Part shown: positions 8,663-16,617 of the stretch, piece by piece
How the letters are laid out: every line of letters begins with the position of its first letter
How positions within the stretch are numbered: position 1 is the stretch's first letter
Assembly (NCBI GenBank): GCA_934394585.1
Contig: CAKRQU010000005.1
Coordinates: 1 to 64,000 of the forward strand
Length of the DNA: 64,000 bases
Reading direction: 5' to 3'
Source: an uncultured Eubacteriales bacterium
GTDB taxonomy: Bacteria; Bacillota; Clostridia; Oscillospirales; CAG-272
Notes under the pieces: model-generated
Seen by the model: only the letters and a program-made list of their open reading frames with translations
What the model was told of the DNA's origin: nothing
Databases searched by the model: none
Position numbers and translations under genes: made by a program

Positions 8663-9613
8663 TTATTTTGTCACGGCGTTTACGGGAGAACCCGCCTCAA
8701 AAGCGCGGATATTTTCAGCCACGATATCTATCAGCCGCACGCGTGCTTCGTATGCCGCCCATGCGACGTGAGGAGTGATATAGCAATTTTTTGCGGTGAG
8801 ATACGGATGATTTTTGCGCATAGGCTCGATATCGAGCACATCAAGTCCCGCGCCGCGGATTTTGCCGCCGTTCAGTGCCGCGGTAAGCGCTTCTTCCTCC
8901 ACTACGCCGCCGCGCGATGTATTTATCAGCACTGCACAAGGCTTCATCAGAGAAAGCGTATGCACATTTACCAGCCCTTTTGTTTCGTTTGTCAGCGGGC
9001 AGTGAAGCGAAAGATAATCGGAACGCTCAAAAAGTGATTTCGTATCGGTAAATTCCACGCCTTCATAGGTCATGGGACGATGCGAAACGGCGAGTATTTT
9101 CATGCCGAAGGCTTTGCCTACCGTCGCCACGGCTTTGCCTATCGTACCGAAACCGAAAATGCCGAGAGTTTTTCCGCGAAGCTCGCTTGTCGGATAGGCG
9201 AGATATGAAAATGTTTCGGAATTTGCCCAGTCGCCGCGGGCGACCGATGCGGCATAATCATCCGCACGGCAGGCAAAATGAAGTATCAGTGAAAAAGCAT
9301 GCTGTACCACGGAATCGGTGGAATATCCGGGTACATTGCAAACGGTGATGCCTCTTTTTTTCGCCGCTTCGATATCGATATTATTGTATCCCGTGGCAAA
9401 AAGTCCGATATAACGGAGATTTTTGCATTTTTCCATTATTTCGTCGGTTATCTGCGCTTTATTGCATATCACGGCGTCGCTTTCGCCTATTGTTTCGGCG
9501 ATTTTTTCCGGCGATACCGTATCGTAAAATGCGACATCGCCGAGCGCTTTTATGGGAGAAAGGGAAACATCTCCCGTAGTCACTGTGCATCTGTCAAGAA
9601 CGGTTATTTTCAT
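8663..9613 (-). CDS. D-2-hydroxyacid dehydrogenase, NAD-dependent
   Basis: 316 residues of the D-isomer 2-hydroxyacid dehydrogenase family. The Rossmann motif GIFGFGTIG is present, with the catalytic Arg in NTSRGG, the Glu in LDVLDIEP and the His in TPHVAW. It would reduce a 2-keto acid, or oxidise a D-2-hydroxy acid such as glycerate or lactate; the substrate cannot be read from sequence. The start is ATG at 9613 with AAAGGA upstream, 12 bases after the M6 protease stop, so the two are probably co-transcribed. Confidence 0.9.
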   Translation of the reverse strand: MKITVLDRCTVTTGDVSLSPIKALGDVAFYDTVSPEKIAETIGESDAVICNKAQITDEIMEKCKNLRYIGLFATGYNNIDIEAAKKRGITVCNVPGYSTDSVVQHAFSLILHFACRADDYAASVARGDWANSETFSYLAYPTSELRGKTLGIFGFGTIGKAVATVGKAFGMKILAVSHRPMTYEGVEFTDTKSLFERSDYLSLHCPLTNETKGLVNVHTLSLMKPCAVLINTSRGGVVEEEALTAALNGGKIRGAGLDVLDIEPMRKNHPYLTAKNCYITPHVAWAAYEARVRLIDIVAENIRAFEAGSPVNAVTK

Positions 9614-9625
9614 TTTGTTTTCCTT

Positions 9626-11116
9626 TCAATATGCTCCGGTGATGCGGATTTTCATTTCTTTTCCGTTTTCTTCGAGAACTTCTATTTTCAGATTATATTT
9701 GCTTTCTTCTGTTCCCGCGGGGAAAGAATTGAGCGAATGCGTATGTGTGGCGGCGGAAATAAATTCATTTGAATTGAATACTTCGCCTGTGCGATAGAAA
9801 GGATCTTCGGGAAAACCGCGGAGAAAAACGCCGTCGTCTTTCATCAGTCCGTTTTCATCGTATCCGTTTTTGTAATCTATCACCACGCCCGGGTCATGAC
9901 GGGTTTCACGCTGTGTTTCGCCGTCGCCGTTCCAGAGTCCCGAGCCGTTTGTGCGCTTTATGCCGGAAAATTCATCGAAAATATCTTTGTCGATATGCCA
10001 TACGAGCATGCCGCCCTGCTCATAATTTTCTATTTCATAGCGCGGTTTGCCGTCTTCGCTTTTTATCACGCGTCTTCTGTAAAGTCCCGCGTCAAAGCCC
10101 TCTATGCGGCGGTTTTCCAAAAGAAAATATTCGGCGGGGTCTGGCGTATTTACGCGGATAATATTATATTTTCCGCTGAGCACGGAATATAATGTATATT
10201 CGCCGTCGCCTTTTGCCACCTGCTCTTCGACAAAGCCGGAGCGGATTTTCTGGAGCGGATCGAGATGAGTGGGGCAAGTGCCCATAATCGGCATGCGCTC
10301 GTTTTTGTCTTTCGGTCGAATAAGCCCGTAACAGCCGTTGCACATGACGGAAAACATCATCGGGAGCGGCCAGCCGCTTACCTGCCTGTCGTAATCGTAA
10401 ATATCATGGAAACCGATGGCGTGACCCAGTTCATGCGCGGTGGTGCCGAGCGGATGTGGCAGAAAACCGTACTGGGTTTTTCTGTATTCGCCGATGAGCG
10501 TATACGAACCTTTCGACGCGGCGCAGAGCTTTACTCCGCCCACCGTTGGCGAATGTGCGCCGGGGAATCCCTGCGCATCTTCATCATCGGGCAGTCTGCC
10601 GCTGTTTGCGAAAACGCCGTAGCGAAGCTCCGGCGTGGTTTCCTTGCCGCCTGAGTAATCAAAACCGGCATGCACGAGAACATAATGCAGCTCGTCGGCG
10701 GAAAGATAACCGTCGCCGTCCTTGTCGAGCGCGGCAAAATCGACATAAGGCCCGCACGCCTTGAGCGCTTCCGCCACGACATAGAGCGCGGCGCCTGTAC
10801 GCTTTTCGGGATTTTCTTGCTGAAGCAGGTCGGGATGCTTGCAGTGAAGCGTGACATGGACGACGCCTTTCACATCGCTGCCTTTTACATCGACGGGGCT
10901 GAAAAAGAATTTTCCGCCCGACATTTCCTTATAATAATTTTTCAGAGTAAGTCCTTCGTCACCGAAAAACTGCTCATACCAGTATTCTTTTGATGTGGTG
11001 CAGACCTGTCTGCCTTCATCGCCGTCCGGCTCAAACGAGATCATCACCACGAGCAGGGGGATAGGCTTCATTTCGAGCTTTTTTGTTGTTACGGATGTAC
11101 CGAGAGAATTTGCCAT
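9626..11116 (-). CDS. M6-family metalloprotease paralogue without signal peptide
   Basis: 496 residues. The zinc motif HELGHAIGFHDIYD is near residue 227, with a DKDGDGYLSADEL EF-hand-like loop near 125. It shares PIPLLVVMISF, LKNYYKEMSGGKFFF and NTPDPAEYFLLENR blocks with the anchored protease at 4.9 kb but lacks its fibronectin, repeat, stalk and membrane parts. The N-terminus, MANSLGTSVTTKKLEMK, is hydrophilic with no secretion signal. It may act in the cytoplasm, leave by a non-classical route, or be a derived copy. It lies between the MGMT-type gene (32 bases) and the dehydrogenase (12 bases). Confidence 0.88.
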   Translation of the reverse strand: MANSLGTSVTTKKLEMKPIPLLVVMISFEPDGDEGRQVCTTSKEYWYEQFFGDEGLTLKNYYKEMSGGKFFFSPVDVKGSDVKGVVHVTLHCKHPDLLQQENPEKRTGAALYVVAEALKACGPYVDFAALDKDGDGYLSADELHYVLVHAGFDYSGGKETTPELRYGVFANSGRLPDDEDAQGFPGAHSPTVGGVKLCAASKGSYTLIGEYRKTQYGFLPHPLGTTAHELGHAIGFHDIYDYDRQVSGWPLPMMFSVMCNGCYGLIRPKDKNERMPIMGTCPTHLDPLQKIRSGFVEEQVAKGDGEYTLYSVLSGKYNIIRVNTPDPAEYFLLENRRIEGFDAGLYRRRVIKSEDGKPRYEIENYEQGGMLVWHIDKDIFDEFSGIKRTNGSGLWNGDGETQRETRHDPGVVIDYKNGYDENGLMKDDGVFLRGFPEDPFYRTGEVFNSNEFISAATHTHSLNSFPAGTEESKYNLKIEVLEENGKEMKIRITGAY

Positions 11117-11148
11117 TTTTTATGTATTCCTTTCTTTGGACGGGAGGC

Positions 11149-11472
11149 TTATCTGCCGTCCCAGCCGTATTTTGTAAGATCTATGTGACCGTCGCTTTCA
11201 AATACCACGCCTTCGGCTTCCAGCATGCTTTTCTGCACATCCTCGCCGCCGAAAGCAAAGCCCGGCGCGGGAAAGCCGTTTCTGTTTACCACGCGATGGC
11301 AGGGAATTATGCCCGGGCGCGGATTTACATGGAGCGCATAGCCCACCACGCGCGCAAGCCGCGGATTTCCTATCATGGCGGCGACTGCGCCGTAAGTCAA
11401 AACTTTGCCGCACGGTATTTTTTCAACGGTATCGTATACTTTTTCGAATATACTTTTCTCCTTGCCTTTCAC
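11149..11472 (-). CDS. MGMT-family DNA alkyltransferase-like protein
   Basis: 107 residues covering only the DNA-binding and active-site domain of O6-alkylguanine-DNA alkyltransferase. The IPCHRVVNRNG motif keeps the acceptor cysteine, unlike the ATL proteins in which it is replaced by Trp. The Arg finger region (NPRLARVVGYAL) is also visible. It either repairs O6-alkylguanine by itself or flags lesions for other repair. The start is GTG with GGGAGGAC upstream. It is the first gene of a minus-strand row and has its own promoter. Confidence 0.88.
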   Translation of the reverse strand: MKGKEKSIFEKVYDTVEKIPCGKVLTYGAVAAMIGNPRLARVVGYALHVNPRPGIIPCHRVVNRNGFPAPGFAFGGEDVQKSMLEAEGVVFESDGHIDLTKYGWDGR

Positions 11473-11503
11473 ATTTGTCCTCCCGAAAATCTTTTCAATT
11501 TAT

Positions 11504-11531
11504 ATTATATATTATTGTACGTTTTTTTCAA
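11504..11531 (-). promoter_or_regulatory. Sigma-A promoter of the MGMT-M6-dehydrogenase row
   Basis: Minus strand TTGAAA (11526-11531), a 16-base spacer, TATAAT (11504-11509). It is divergent from, and about 60 bases away from, the deoC promoter. Confidence 0.65.
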
Positions 11532-11593
11532 TAATAAATTGTAAATTTGATAAGAACAAACGACGAAAAAGAGCGAAATGATTTGTGCCGTTA

Positions 11594-11622
11594 TTGACAT
11601 TTGAACATTATTTTGGTAAAAT
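11594..11622 (+). promoter_or_regulatory. Sigma-A promoter of deoC-deoD-pdp
   Basis: A consensus TTGACA (11594-11599), a 17-base spacer and TAAAAT (11617-11622), 35 bases before the deoC start. Confidence 0.8.
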
Positions 11623-11656
11623 AAACTAAAGAAACAAACATACGGAGGTTTTTATT

Positions 11657-12322
11657 ATGGATATGAAAAAGATACTTTCCGCCGTGGACCATACGCTGCT
11701 TTCACAGACGGCGACATGGGACGGCATAAAAAAGCTTTGCGACGAGGGAATAAAATACGGGGCGGCTTCCGTATGCATTCCTCCGTGCTATGTGAAAAAA
11801 GCGGCTGATTATGTCGGAGGAAAAATAAAAATATGCACGGTAATAGGTTTTCCGAACGGATACAATACGACGGAAACGAAATGCTTTGAGGCTTCGGACG
11901 CGGTGAAAAACGGCGCGGACGAGATAGATATGGTGATAAATATCGGTTATCTCAAGGCGGGTGAATACGATGCCGTGCTTTCCGAAATAAAGGCGGTGAA
12001 GGCGGCTTGCGCAGGGAAGCTGCTGAAGGTGATAATAGAAACCTGCCTGCTCACCGAGGATGAAAAAATAAAAATGTGCGAAACAGTTACAAAGTCCGGT
12101 GCGGATTTCATAAAAACGAGCACGGGATTTTCCACGGGCGGAGCCACGCGCGAGGATATAGCGCTTTTTGCCGCGCACGTCGGCAAAAACGTAAAAATAA
12201 AAGCGGCAGGCGGCATAAAAAGCTTTGACGACGCAGAAGATATGATGAAGCTCGGCGCTTCGCGTCTGGGAACGAGCCGCCTGATAAAAATAATGATTGA
12301 CGGCGAAAAGAAGGAGGGCTGA
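11657..12322 (+). CDS. deoC: Deoxyribose-phosphate aldolase
   Basis: Cleaves 2-deoxyribose 5-phosphate to glyceraldehyde 3-phosphate and acetaldehyde, the last step of deoxynucleoside catabolism. 221 residues, typical for the family. The Schiff-base lysine is in FIKTSTGFS and the supporting Asp in DEIDMVIN; GFPNGYNTTETK is the conserved strand after the first barrel half. The ribosome site is GGAGG (11644-11648). It is first in an operon with deoD and pdp, with a strong promoter. The phosphopentomutase that would feed it (deoB) lies 49 kb away in this window. Confidence 0.96.
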   Translation: MDMKKILSAVDHTLLSQTATWDGIKKLCDEGIKYGAASVCIPPCYVKKAADYVGGKIKICTVIGFPNGYNTTETKCFEASDAVKNGADEIDMVINIGYLKAGEYDAVLSEIKAVKAACAGKLLKVIIETCLLTEDEKIKMCETVTKSGADFIKTSTGFSTGGATREDIALFAAHVGKNVKIKAAGGIKSFDDAEDMMKLGASRLGTSRLIKIMIDGEKKEG

Positions 12323-12325
12323 TTT

Positions 12326-13048
12326 ATGGCTACACCGCATATCAATGCAAACAAGGGCGATTTCGCAAAAACCGTGCTGATGCCGGGGGATCCGCTGCGC
12401 GCAAAATTCATCGCGGAAAATTTTCTTGAAAATGCCGTACTCGTAAACAATGTGCGCGGCATACAGGGATATACCGGCATGTACAAAGGCACGCGCGTTT
12501 CCGTAATGGCGAGCGGGATGGGAATTCCTTCGATAGGCATATACAGCTACGAGCTTTTCAGCTTTTTCGATGTGGACAATATAATCCGCGTCGGTTCCGC
12601 GGGTGCGCTTTCACATACGCTTAAGCTGCGCGATATCGTGGCGGGAATGGGCGCCTGCACAAATTCCGATTTTGCGCGGCAGTATGATCTGCCGGGTACG
12701 TTCGCGCCCGTATGCAGCTATGAATTGCTGAAAACGGCTGTGACCGCGGCGGAGGCGCTCGGCACGGAAATGAAAGTGGGCAATCTCGTTTCTTCCGATA
12801 CATTCTACGATGCGAGAAGCGACGCAAACGAGCGCTGGAGAAGCATGGGCGTGCTCGCGGTGGAAATGGAAGCGGCCGGGCTTTACATGAATGCGGCAAA
12901 GCTCGGAAAACGCGCTCTCGCTTTGTGCACGATATCCGATCTGCCTTTTACGGGCGAAGAATGCACAGCGGAGGAAAGACAGAATACGTTTACGCAGATG
13001 ATGAAAATAGCACTCGACACAGCGGTACTGATGGATAAAAAACAATAA
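12326..13048 (+). CDS. deoD: Purine-nucleoside phosphorylase, DeoD type
   Basis: Splits purine (deoxy)ribonucleosides with phosphate into base and (deoxy)ribose 1-phosphate. At 240 residues it is the hexameric DeoD form. The phosphate-binding GDPLRAKFIAE, RVGSAG and the nucleoside-binding EMEAAGLY, with Asp in ISDLPF, are all present. It starts three bases after deoC, with its GGAGGG site inside the deoC tail, so the two are translationally linked. Its products pass to Xpt (base) and DeoB/DeoC (sugar). Confidence 0.96.
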   Translation: MATPHINANKGDFAKTVLMPGDPLRAKFIAENFLENAVLVNNVRGIQGYTGMYKGTRVSVMASGMGIPSIGIYSYELFSFFDVDNIIRVGSAGALSHTLKLRDIVAGMGACTNSDFARQYDLPGTFAPVCSYELLKTAVTAAEALGTEMKVGNLVSSDTFYDARSDANERWRSMGVLAVEMEAAGLYMNAAKLGKRALALCTISDLPFTGEECTAEERQNTFTQMMKIALDTAVLMDKKQ

Positions 13049-13068
13049 TTTGCAAAGGCGGATTCTTT

Positions 13069-14370
13069 ATGAGAATGTATGATATTATAGAGAAGAAAAG
13101 AAACGGCGGCGCTCTTTGTGACGAAGAAATACGTTTTTTCATCGACGGATATACGCGCGGCGATATTCCCGATTATCAGGCATCGGCTTTTTCCATGGCT
13201 GTATATTTTCGCGGGATGACCGACAGGGAAACCGTTTCTCTCACACTCGCCATGGCTGACTCCGGCGACCAAGCCGATTTATCGGCTCTCGGCGACAAAA
13301 CCGCCGATAAGCACAGCACGGGAGGCGTGGGAGATAAAACCACGCTCATCGTCGCCCCGATAGCGGCGGCACTCGGCTGCACCGTGGCAAAAATGTCCGG
13401 CAGAGGACTCGGGCATACGGGCGGCACCGTGGATAAGCTGGAATCTTTCCCGGGTTTTCGCACGGAGCTTTCCGCGGCGGAATTTCTGCGTCTTGCAAAG
13501 GAAAACGGAATATGCGTGGCGGGGCAGTCCGGAAATCTCGCCCCCGCCGACAAAAAGCTTTATGCTTTGCGCGATGTTACGGCTACGGTGGATTCCATGC
13601 CGCTGATAGCTTCCAGCATAATGAGCAAAAAGCTGGCTGCCGGCTCGCACTGCATTGTTCTCGACGTGAAAACGGGAAGCGGCGCTTTCATGAAAACGGT
13701 TTCCGACGCGCGCATGCTGGCGCAGAAAATGGTGGATATAGGAAAAGCGGCGGGCAGAAAAATGTGCGCCGTGATAACAAATATGGATATGCCGCTCGGA
13801 TGCGCCATAGGAAATTCGCTGGAGGTTGAGGAAGCTGTCCGCGTGCTTCGCGGCGAAGGTCCCGACGATCTGCGCGAGGTTTCGTATACACTGGCGGCGA
13901 GAATGTATGCTCTCGCTTTCGGCGCGTCGAAGGCGGAAAGCGTAGAAGCCGTGAAAAAAGCGGTGGAAAGCGGCGCCGCTCTCGAAAAGCTCGCTTTGCT
14001 CGTGAAAGCGCAGGGCGGCGATCCTTCTTATGTATATGATACTTCAAAATTTCCGCGCGCGCAGTATGTATGCGAGGTAAAAAGCGAATGCGACGGCTAT
14101 ATTTCGCATACCGATGCCGAAAAGATAGGTCTTTCAAGCGTAGTTCTCGGCGCGGGCAGAGAAAAGAAGGGCGACCCCATAGATCACAGCGCGGGCATAA
14201 TGATGATAAAAAAGACAGGCGACGAGGTTCGTCGCGGAGATCTGATAGCCACGCTCCATACAAACGCGAAAGAAAAGCTCGACGAAGCGCGGAAAATGTG
14301 CCTTGAAGCCATGAGCTTTGCCGCGCAGGCACCCGAAAAAGAGGAACTCATACTCGGCGAAATTTCATAA
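13069..14370 (+). CDS. pdp: Pyrimidine-nucleoside (thymidine) phosphorylase
   Basis: Phosphorolyses thymidine and, in the Pdp form, uridine to the base and sugar 1-phosphate. 433 residues. The family signature KMSGRGLGHTGGTVDKLES is near residue 110, and KHSTGGVGDK near 82 binds phosphate. The C-terminal domain is complete. It is the third gene of the deo operon, with AAAGGCGG upstream, and is followed by a hairpin. Whether it prefers thymidine or accepts uridine cannot be told from the sequence. Confidence 0.94.
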   Translation: MRMYDIIEKKRNGGALCDEEIRFFIDGYTRGDIPDYQASAFSMAVYFRGMTDRETVSLTLAMADSGDQADLSALGDKTADKHSTGGVGDKTTLIVAPIAAALGCTVAKMSGRGLGHTGGTVDKLESFPGFRTELSAAEFLRLAKENGICVAGQSGNLAPADKKLYALRDVTATVDSMPLIASSIMSKKLAAGSHCIVLDVKTGSGAFMKTVSDARMLAQKMVDIGKAAGRKMCAVITNMDMPLGCAIGNSLEVEEAVRVLRGEGPDDLREVSYTLAARMYALAFGASKAESVEAVKKAVESGAALEKLALLVKAQGGDPSYVYDTSKFPRAQYVCEVKSECDGYISHTDAEKIGLSSVVLGAGREKKGDPIDHSAGIMMIKKTGDEVRRGDLIATLHTNAKEKLDEARKMCLEAMSFAAQAPEKEELILGEIS

Positions 14371-14377
14371 TGACGGC

Positions 14378-14424
14378 AATATCACAAAAGCCGTATGTAA
14401 AAAGCATACGACTTTTGTGATATT
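14378..14424 (+). terminator. Terminator of deoC-deoD-pdp
   Basis: A 13-bp outer stem (14378-14390 with 14412-14424), one mismatch, a 6-bp inner stem and an A-rich loop. The T run is short (TATTTTAT). It ends the deo operon just before the xpt promoter. Confidence 0.7.
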
Positions 14425-14456
14425 TTATCGAAAAAATAAAAAAATCGTTTTTTCTC

Positions 14457-14485
14457 TTGATTTTTTCGAAAATATGTTTTATAAT
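14457..14485 (+). promoter_or_regulatory. Sigma-A promoter of the xpt leader
   Basis: TTGATT (14457-14462), 17-base spacer, TATAAT (14480-14485), placing transcription start a few bases before the riboswitch. Confidence 0.8.
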
Positions 14486-14504
14486 ATGAACAACAAGTGA
14501 ACAG

Positions 14505-14658
14505 TTTGCCAATATAGGTTCGGATATTATGGCCCGAACGTTTCTACCGAACGCCCAGTTTCGACTATTGGTTGAAAAATGCAATATCGCATATGTTTTT
14601 ATGCGGTATCTGTTGCGTTTTCTTTTATTGGCAAATCAGACTTTGGTCTGATTTTTTT
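14505..14658 (+). ncRNA. Purine (guanine-type) riboswitch with terminator, variant loops
   Basis: The three-way junction core is recognisable: J1/2 UAUA (14513-14516), J2/3 GUUUCUACC (14540-14548) and J3/1 GACUA (14563-14567), with the base-specifying position a C (14565), which reads guanine or hypoxanthine. P1 is CCAA/TTGG, P2 GTTCGG/CCGAAC and P3 is short with a GCCCA loop in place of the usual CCGUAAA type. The terminator is a perfect 9-bp stem (14633-14641 with 14646-14654) plus T run. TTTGCCAATA (14505-14514) is exactly complementary to TATTGGCAAA (14626-14635), which overlaps the terminator arm, so ligand-free RNA can form an antiterminator with the 5' strand of P1. Confidence 0.85.
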
Positions 14659-14686
14659 GTTTTTGAAAAAAACGGAGGTGTTGACA

Positions 14687-15262
14687 ATGAAAGCATTGCA
14701 GGAAAAGATAGCAAGAGAGGGCATAGTTCTTTCTTCCGATATTCTGAAAGTCGGCAGCTTTCTCAATCAGCAGCTCGACATAGAGCTTATTATGGAGATG
14801 GGCAGGGAGATTGCCCACCTTTATCATGCAGAAAATATAACCAAAATACTCACCATCGAAGCGTCGGGGATTGCTATAGCCGTAGCTGCTGCTGCGGAAT
14901 TGCACGTCCCCGTCGTTTTTGCTAAAAAAAGCCGTTCTTCCACGCAGACAGGCACCATGTATTCGAGCACGGTGCATTCCTTTACTCACGGCAATACCTA
15001 TGATGCCGTAGTGGCAAAGGAATATATTTCCTCTTCCGACAGGCTTCTGCTCGTGGATGATTTTCTTGCACGCGGCGGCGCGCTTCACGGACTTCTCGAT
15101 ATAGCATCGCAGGCAGGCGCTACCGTATGCGGCTGTGCAATCGCCATAGAAAAGGGATTTCAGGGCGGCGGAGATGAGCTTCGCCGTGCGGGTGTCCGCA
15201 TAGATTCACTCGCCGTAGTTGAGAGTATGAGCCCTGAAGGCGGAATAAAATTCCGCGGATAA
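14687..15262 (+). CDS. xpt: Xanthine phosphoribosyltransferase
   Basis: Makes XMP from xanthine and PRPP; GuaA can then convert XMP to GMP. 191 residues, the usual Xpt length. The PRPP loop is LLLVDDFLARGGAL near 122-135, and the N-terminal MKALQEKIAREG matches the family. The ATG at 14687 is chosen because GGAGGTG (14674-14680) lies just upstream; an in-frame extension would run through the riboswitch terminator. It is controlled by that riboswitch and is the first gene before the nucleoside ABC transporter. Confidence 0.96.
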   Translation: MKALQEKIAREGIVLSSDILKVGSFLNQQLDIELIMEMGREIAHLYHAENITKILTIEASGIAIAVAAAAELHVPVVFAKKSRSSTQTGTMYSSTVHSFTHGNTYDAVVAKEYISSSDRLLLVDDFLARGGALHGLLDIASQAGATVCGCAIAIEKGFQGGGDELRRAGVRIDSLAVVESMSPEGGIKFRG

Positions 15263-15321
15263 GCAAAGGATTTACAGAGAGCAATCTCTTTAAATTATAA
15301 AAAAATATTCGGAGGACAAAC

Positions 15322-16524
15322 ATGTTTAAGAAAATTGTTTCCATCATTCTCTGCGTAGCCATGCTGGCTGCATTTGCTGTTGTCGCATCTTCCTGCGGCG
15401 ATTCGAAAGATGATTTCAAGCTCGGTGTAATTCTTCTCCACGATGAGGATTCCACTTACGACCTTAACTTCATCAATGCGGTAAAAGATGCTCAGAAGCA
15501 GCTCGGTCTCAAGGATTCTCAGGTTATTTTCAAAAGAGGCATCCCCGAAGGCAATGAATGCTATGAAGCTGCCTGCGACCTCGTAGACGAAGGCTGCAAG
15601 GTTATTTTTGCCGATTCTTTCGGTCACGAGCCTTATATGATAAAGGCTGCCGAGAAATTCCCCGATGTTCAGTTCTGCCATGCTACAGGCACAAAGGCAC
15701 ACACACAGGGTCTGAAGAATTATCATAACGCTTTCGCTTCCATCTATGAAGGCAGATTTCTTGCAGGCGTTGCCGCAGGCATGAAGCTTAACGAGATGAT
15801 TGAAGCCGGCACAATCACAGCCGACAAGGCAAAGATGGGTTATGTAGGCGCTTTCACATACGCTGAGGTTATCTCCGGTCTTACTTCTTTCTACCTCGGT
15901 GCAAAGTATGTTTGCCCCTCTGTTACAATGGATGTTCAGTTCACAGGCGAATGGTATGACGAGGGCAAGGAAAAAGCTGCCGCTCTCGCTCTTATGGATG
16001 CAGGTTGCGTTCTTATAAGCCAGCATGCAGACTCCATGGGCGCTCCCTCCGCATGCGAGGACAGAAATGTTCCCAATGTTTCCTACAACGGTTCCACAGA
16101 AGCCGCTTGCCCCAACACATTCATCGTTTCTTCCAAGATTGACTGGGCTCCTTATGTTAAGTACATCTGCGAAAGCACTATGAACGGAACTGAAATCAAG
16201 GCTGACTGGTGCGGCGACCTCAAGACAGGTTCCGTTAAGCTTTCCGACCTCGGCAAGAAGGCTGCTACGGCAGGCACACAGGCTAAAATAGACGAAGTAA
16301 AGGCTCTTCTCGAGTCCGGCAAGCTCCATGTTTTCGATACGGCTACATTCACCGTTGATGGCAAGACACTCACAACATATCTTGCCGATGTTGATGATAA
16401 GGGCGACTATGTAAAGGAAACAGAAGCTATAAAGGACGGTTACTTCCACGAGTCCGAATACCGTTCCGCTCCTTACTTCGATCTCAGAATCGACGGAATC
16501 ACTTTCCTTAACGAAAAATATTGA
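15322..16524 (+). CDS. BMP-family nucleoside-binding lipoprotein
   Basis: Substrate-binding protein of a nucleoside ABC importer. 400 residues. The signal peptide ends at the lipobox VASSC (Cys about residue 25), so the protein is lipid-anchored outside the membrane. The mature part begins with FKLGVILLHDEDSTYDLNF, typical of the Bmp/PnrA fold. It lies 59 bases after xpt and 93 before its ATPase, with a terminator after it, an arrangement that lets the binding protein be made in excess. The substrate is probably purine nucleosides, inferred from context. Confidence 0.93.
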   Translation: MFKKIVSIILCVAMLAAFAVVASSCGDSKDDFKLGVILLHDEDSTYDLNFINAVKDAQKQLGLKDSQVIFKRGIPEGNECYEAACDLVDEGCKVIFADSFGHEPYMIKAAEKFPDVQFCHATGTKAHTQGLKNYHNAFASIYEGRFLAGVAAGMKLNEMIEAGTITADKAKMGYVGAFTYAEVISGLTSFYLGAKYVCPSVTMDVQFTGEWYDEGKEKAAALALMDAGCVLISQHADSMGAPSACEDRNVPNVSYNGSTEAACPNTFIVSSKIDWAPYVKYICESTMNGTEIKADWCGDLKTGSVKLSDLGKKAATAGTQAKIDEVKALLESGKLHVFDTATFTVDGKTLTTYLADVDDKGDYVKETEAIKDGYFHESEYRSAPYFDLRIDGITFLNEKY

Positions 16525-16542
16525 TTTTATAAAAAACAGCAT

Positions 16543-16583
16543 AGAATGGGCGGAGAATATATCTCCGTCCCATTCTGATTTTT
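16543..16583 (+). terminator. Partial terminator after the binding lipoprotein
   Basis: A 14-bp stem with one bulged T (16543-16556 with 16562-16576) is followed by ATTTTTT. The ATPase starts 35 bases later, so some read-through is likely. Confidence 0.8.
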
Positions 16584-16617
16584 TGATTTATTTTACAGAT
16601 ACGATGCGGAGGTTACT

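Noticed and set aside
15295..16542. A 415-codon minus-strand frame over the binding lipoprotein gene
   Set aside because: It mirrors almost the whole lipoprotein gene, a known effect of its codon bias; no start signals.
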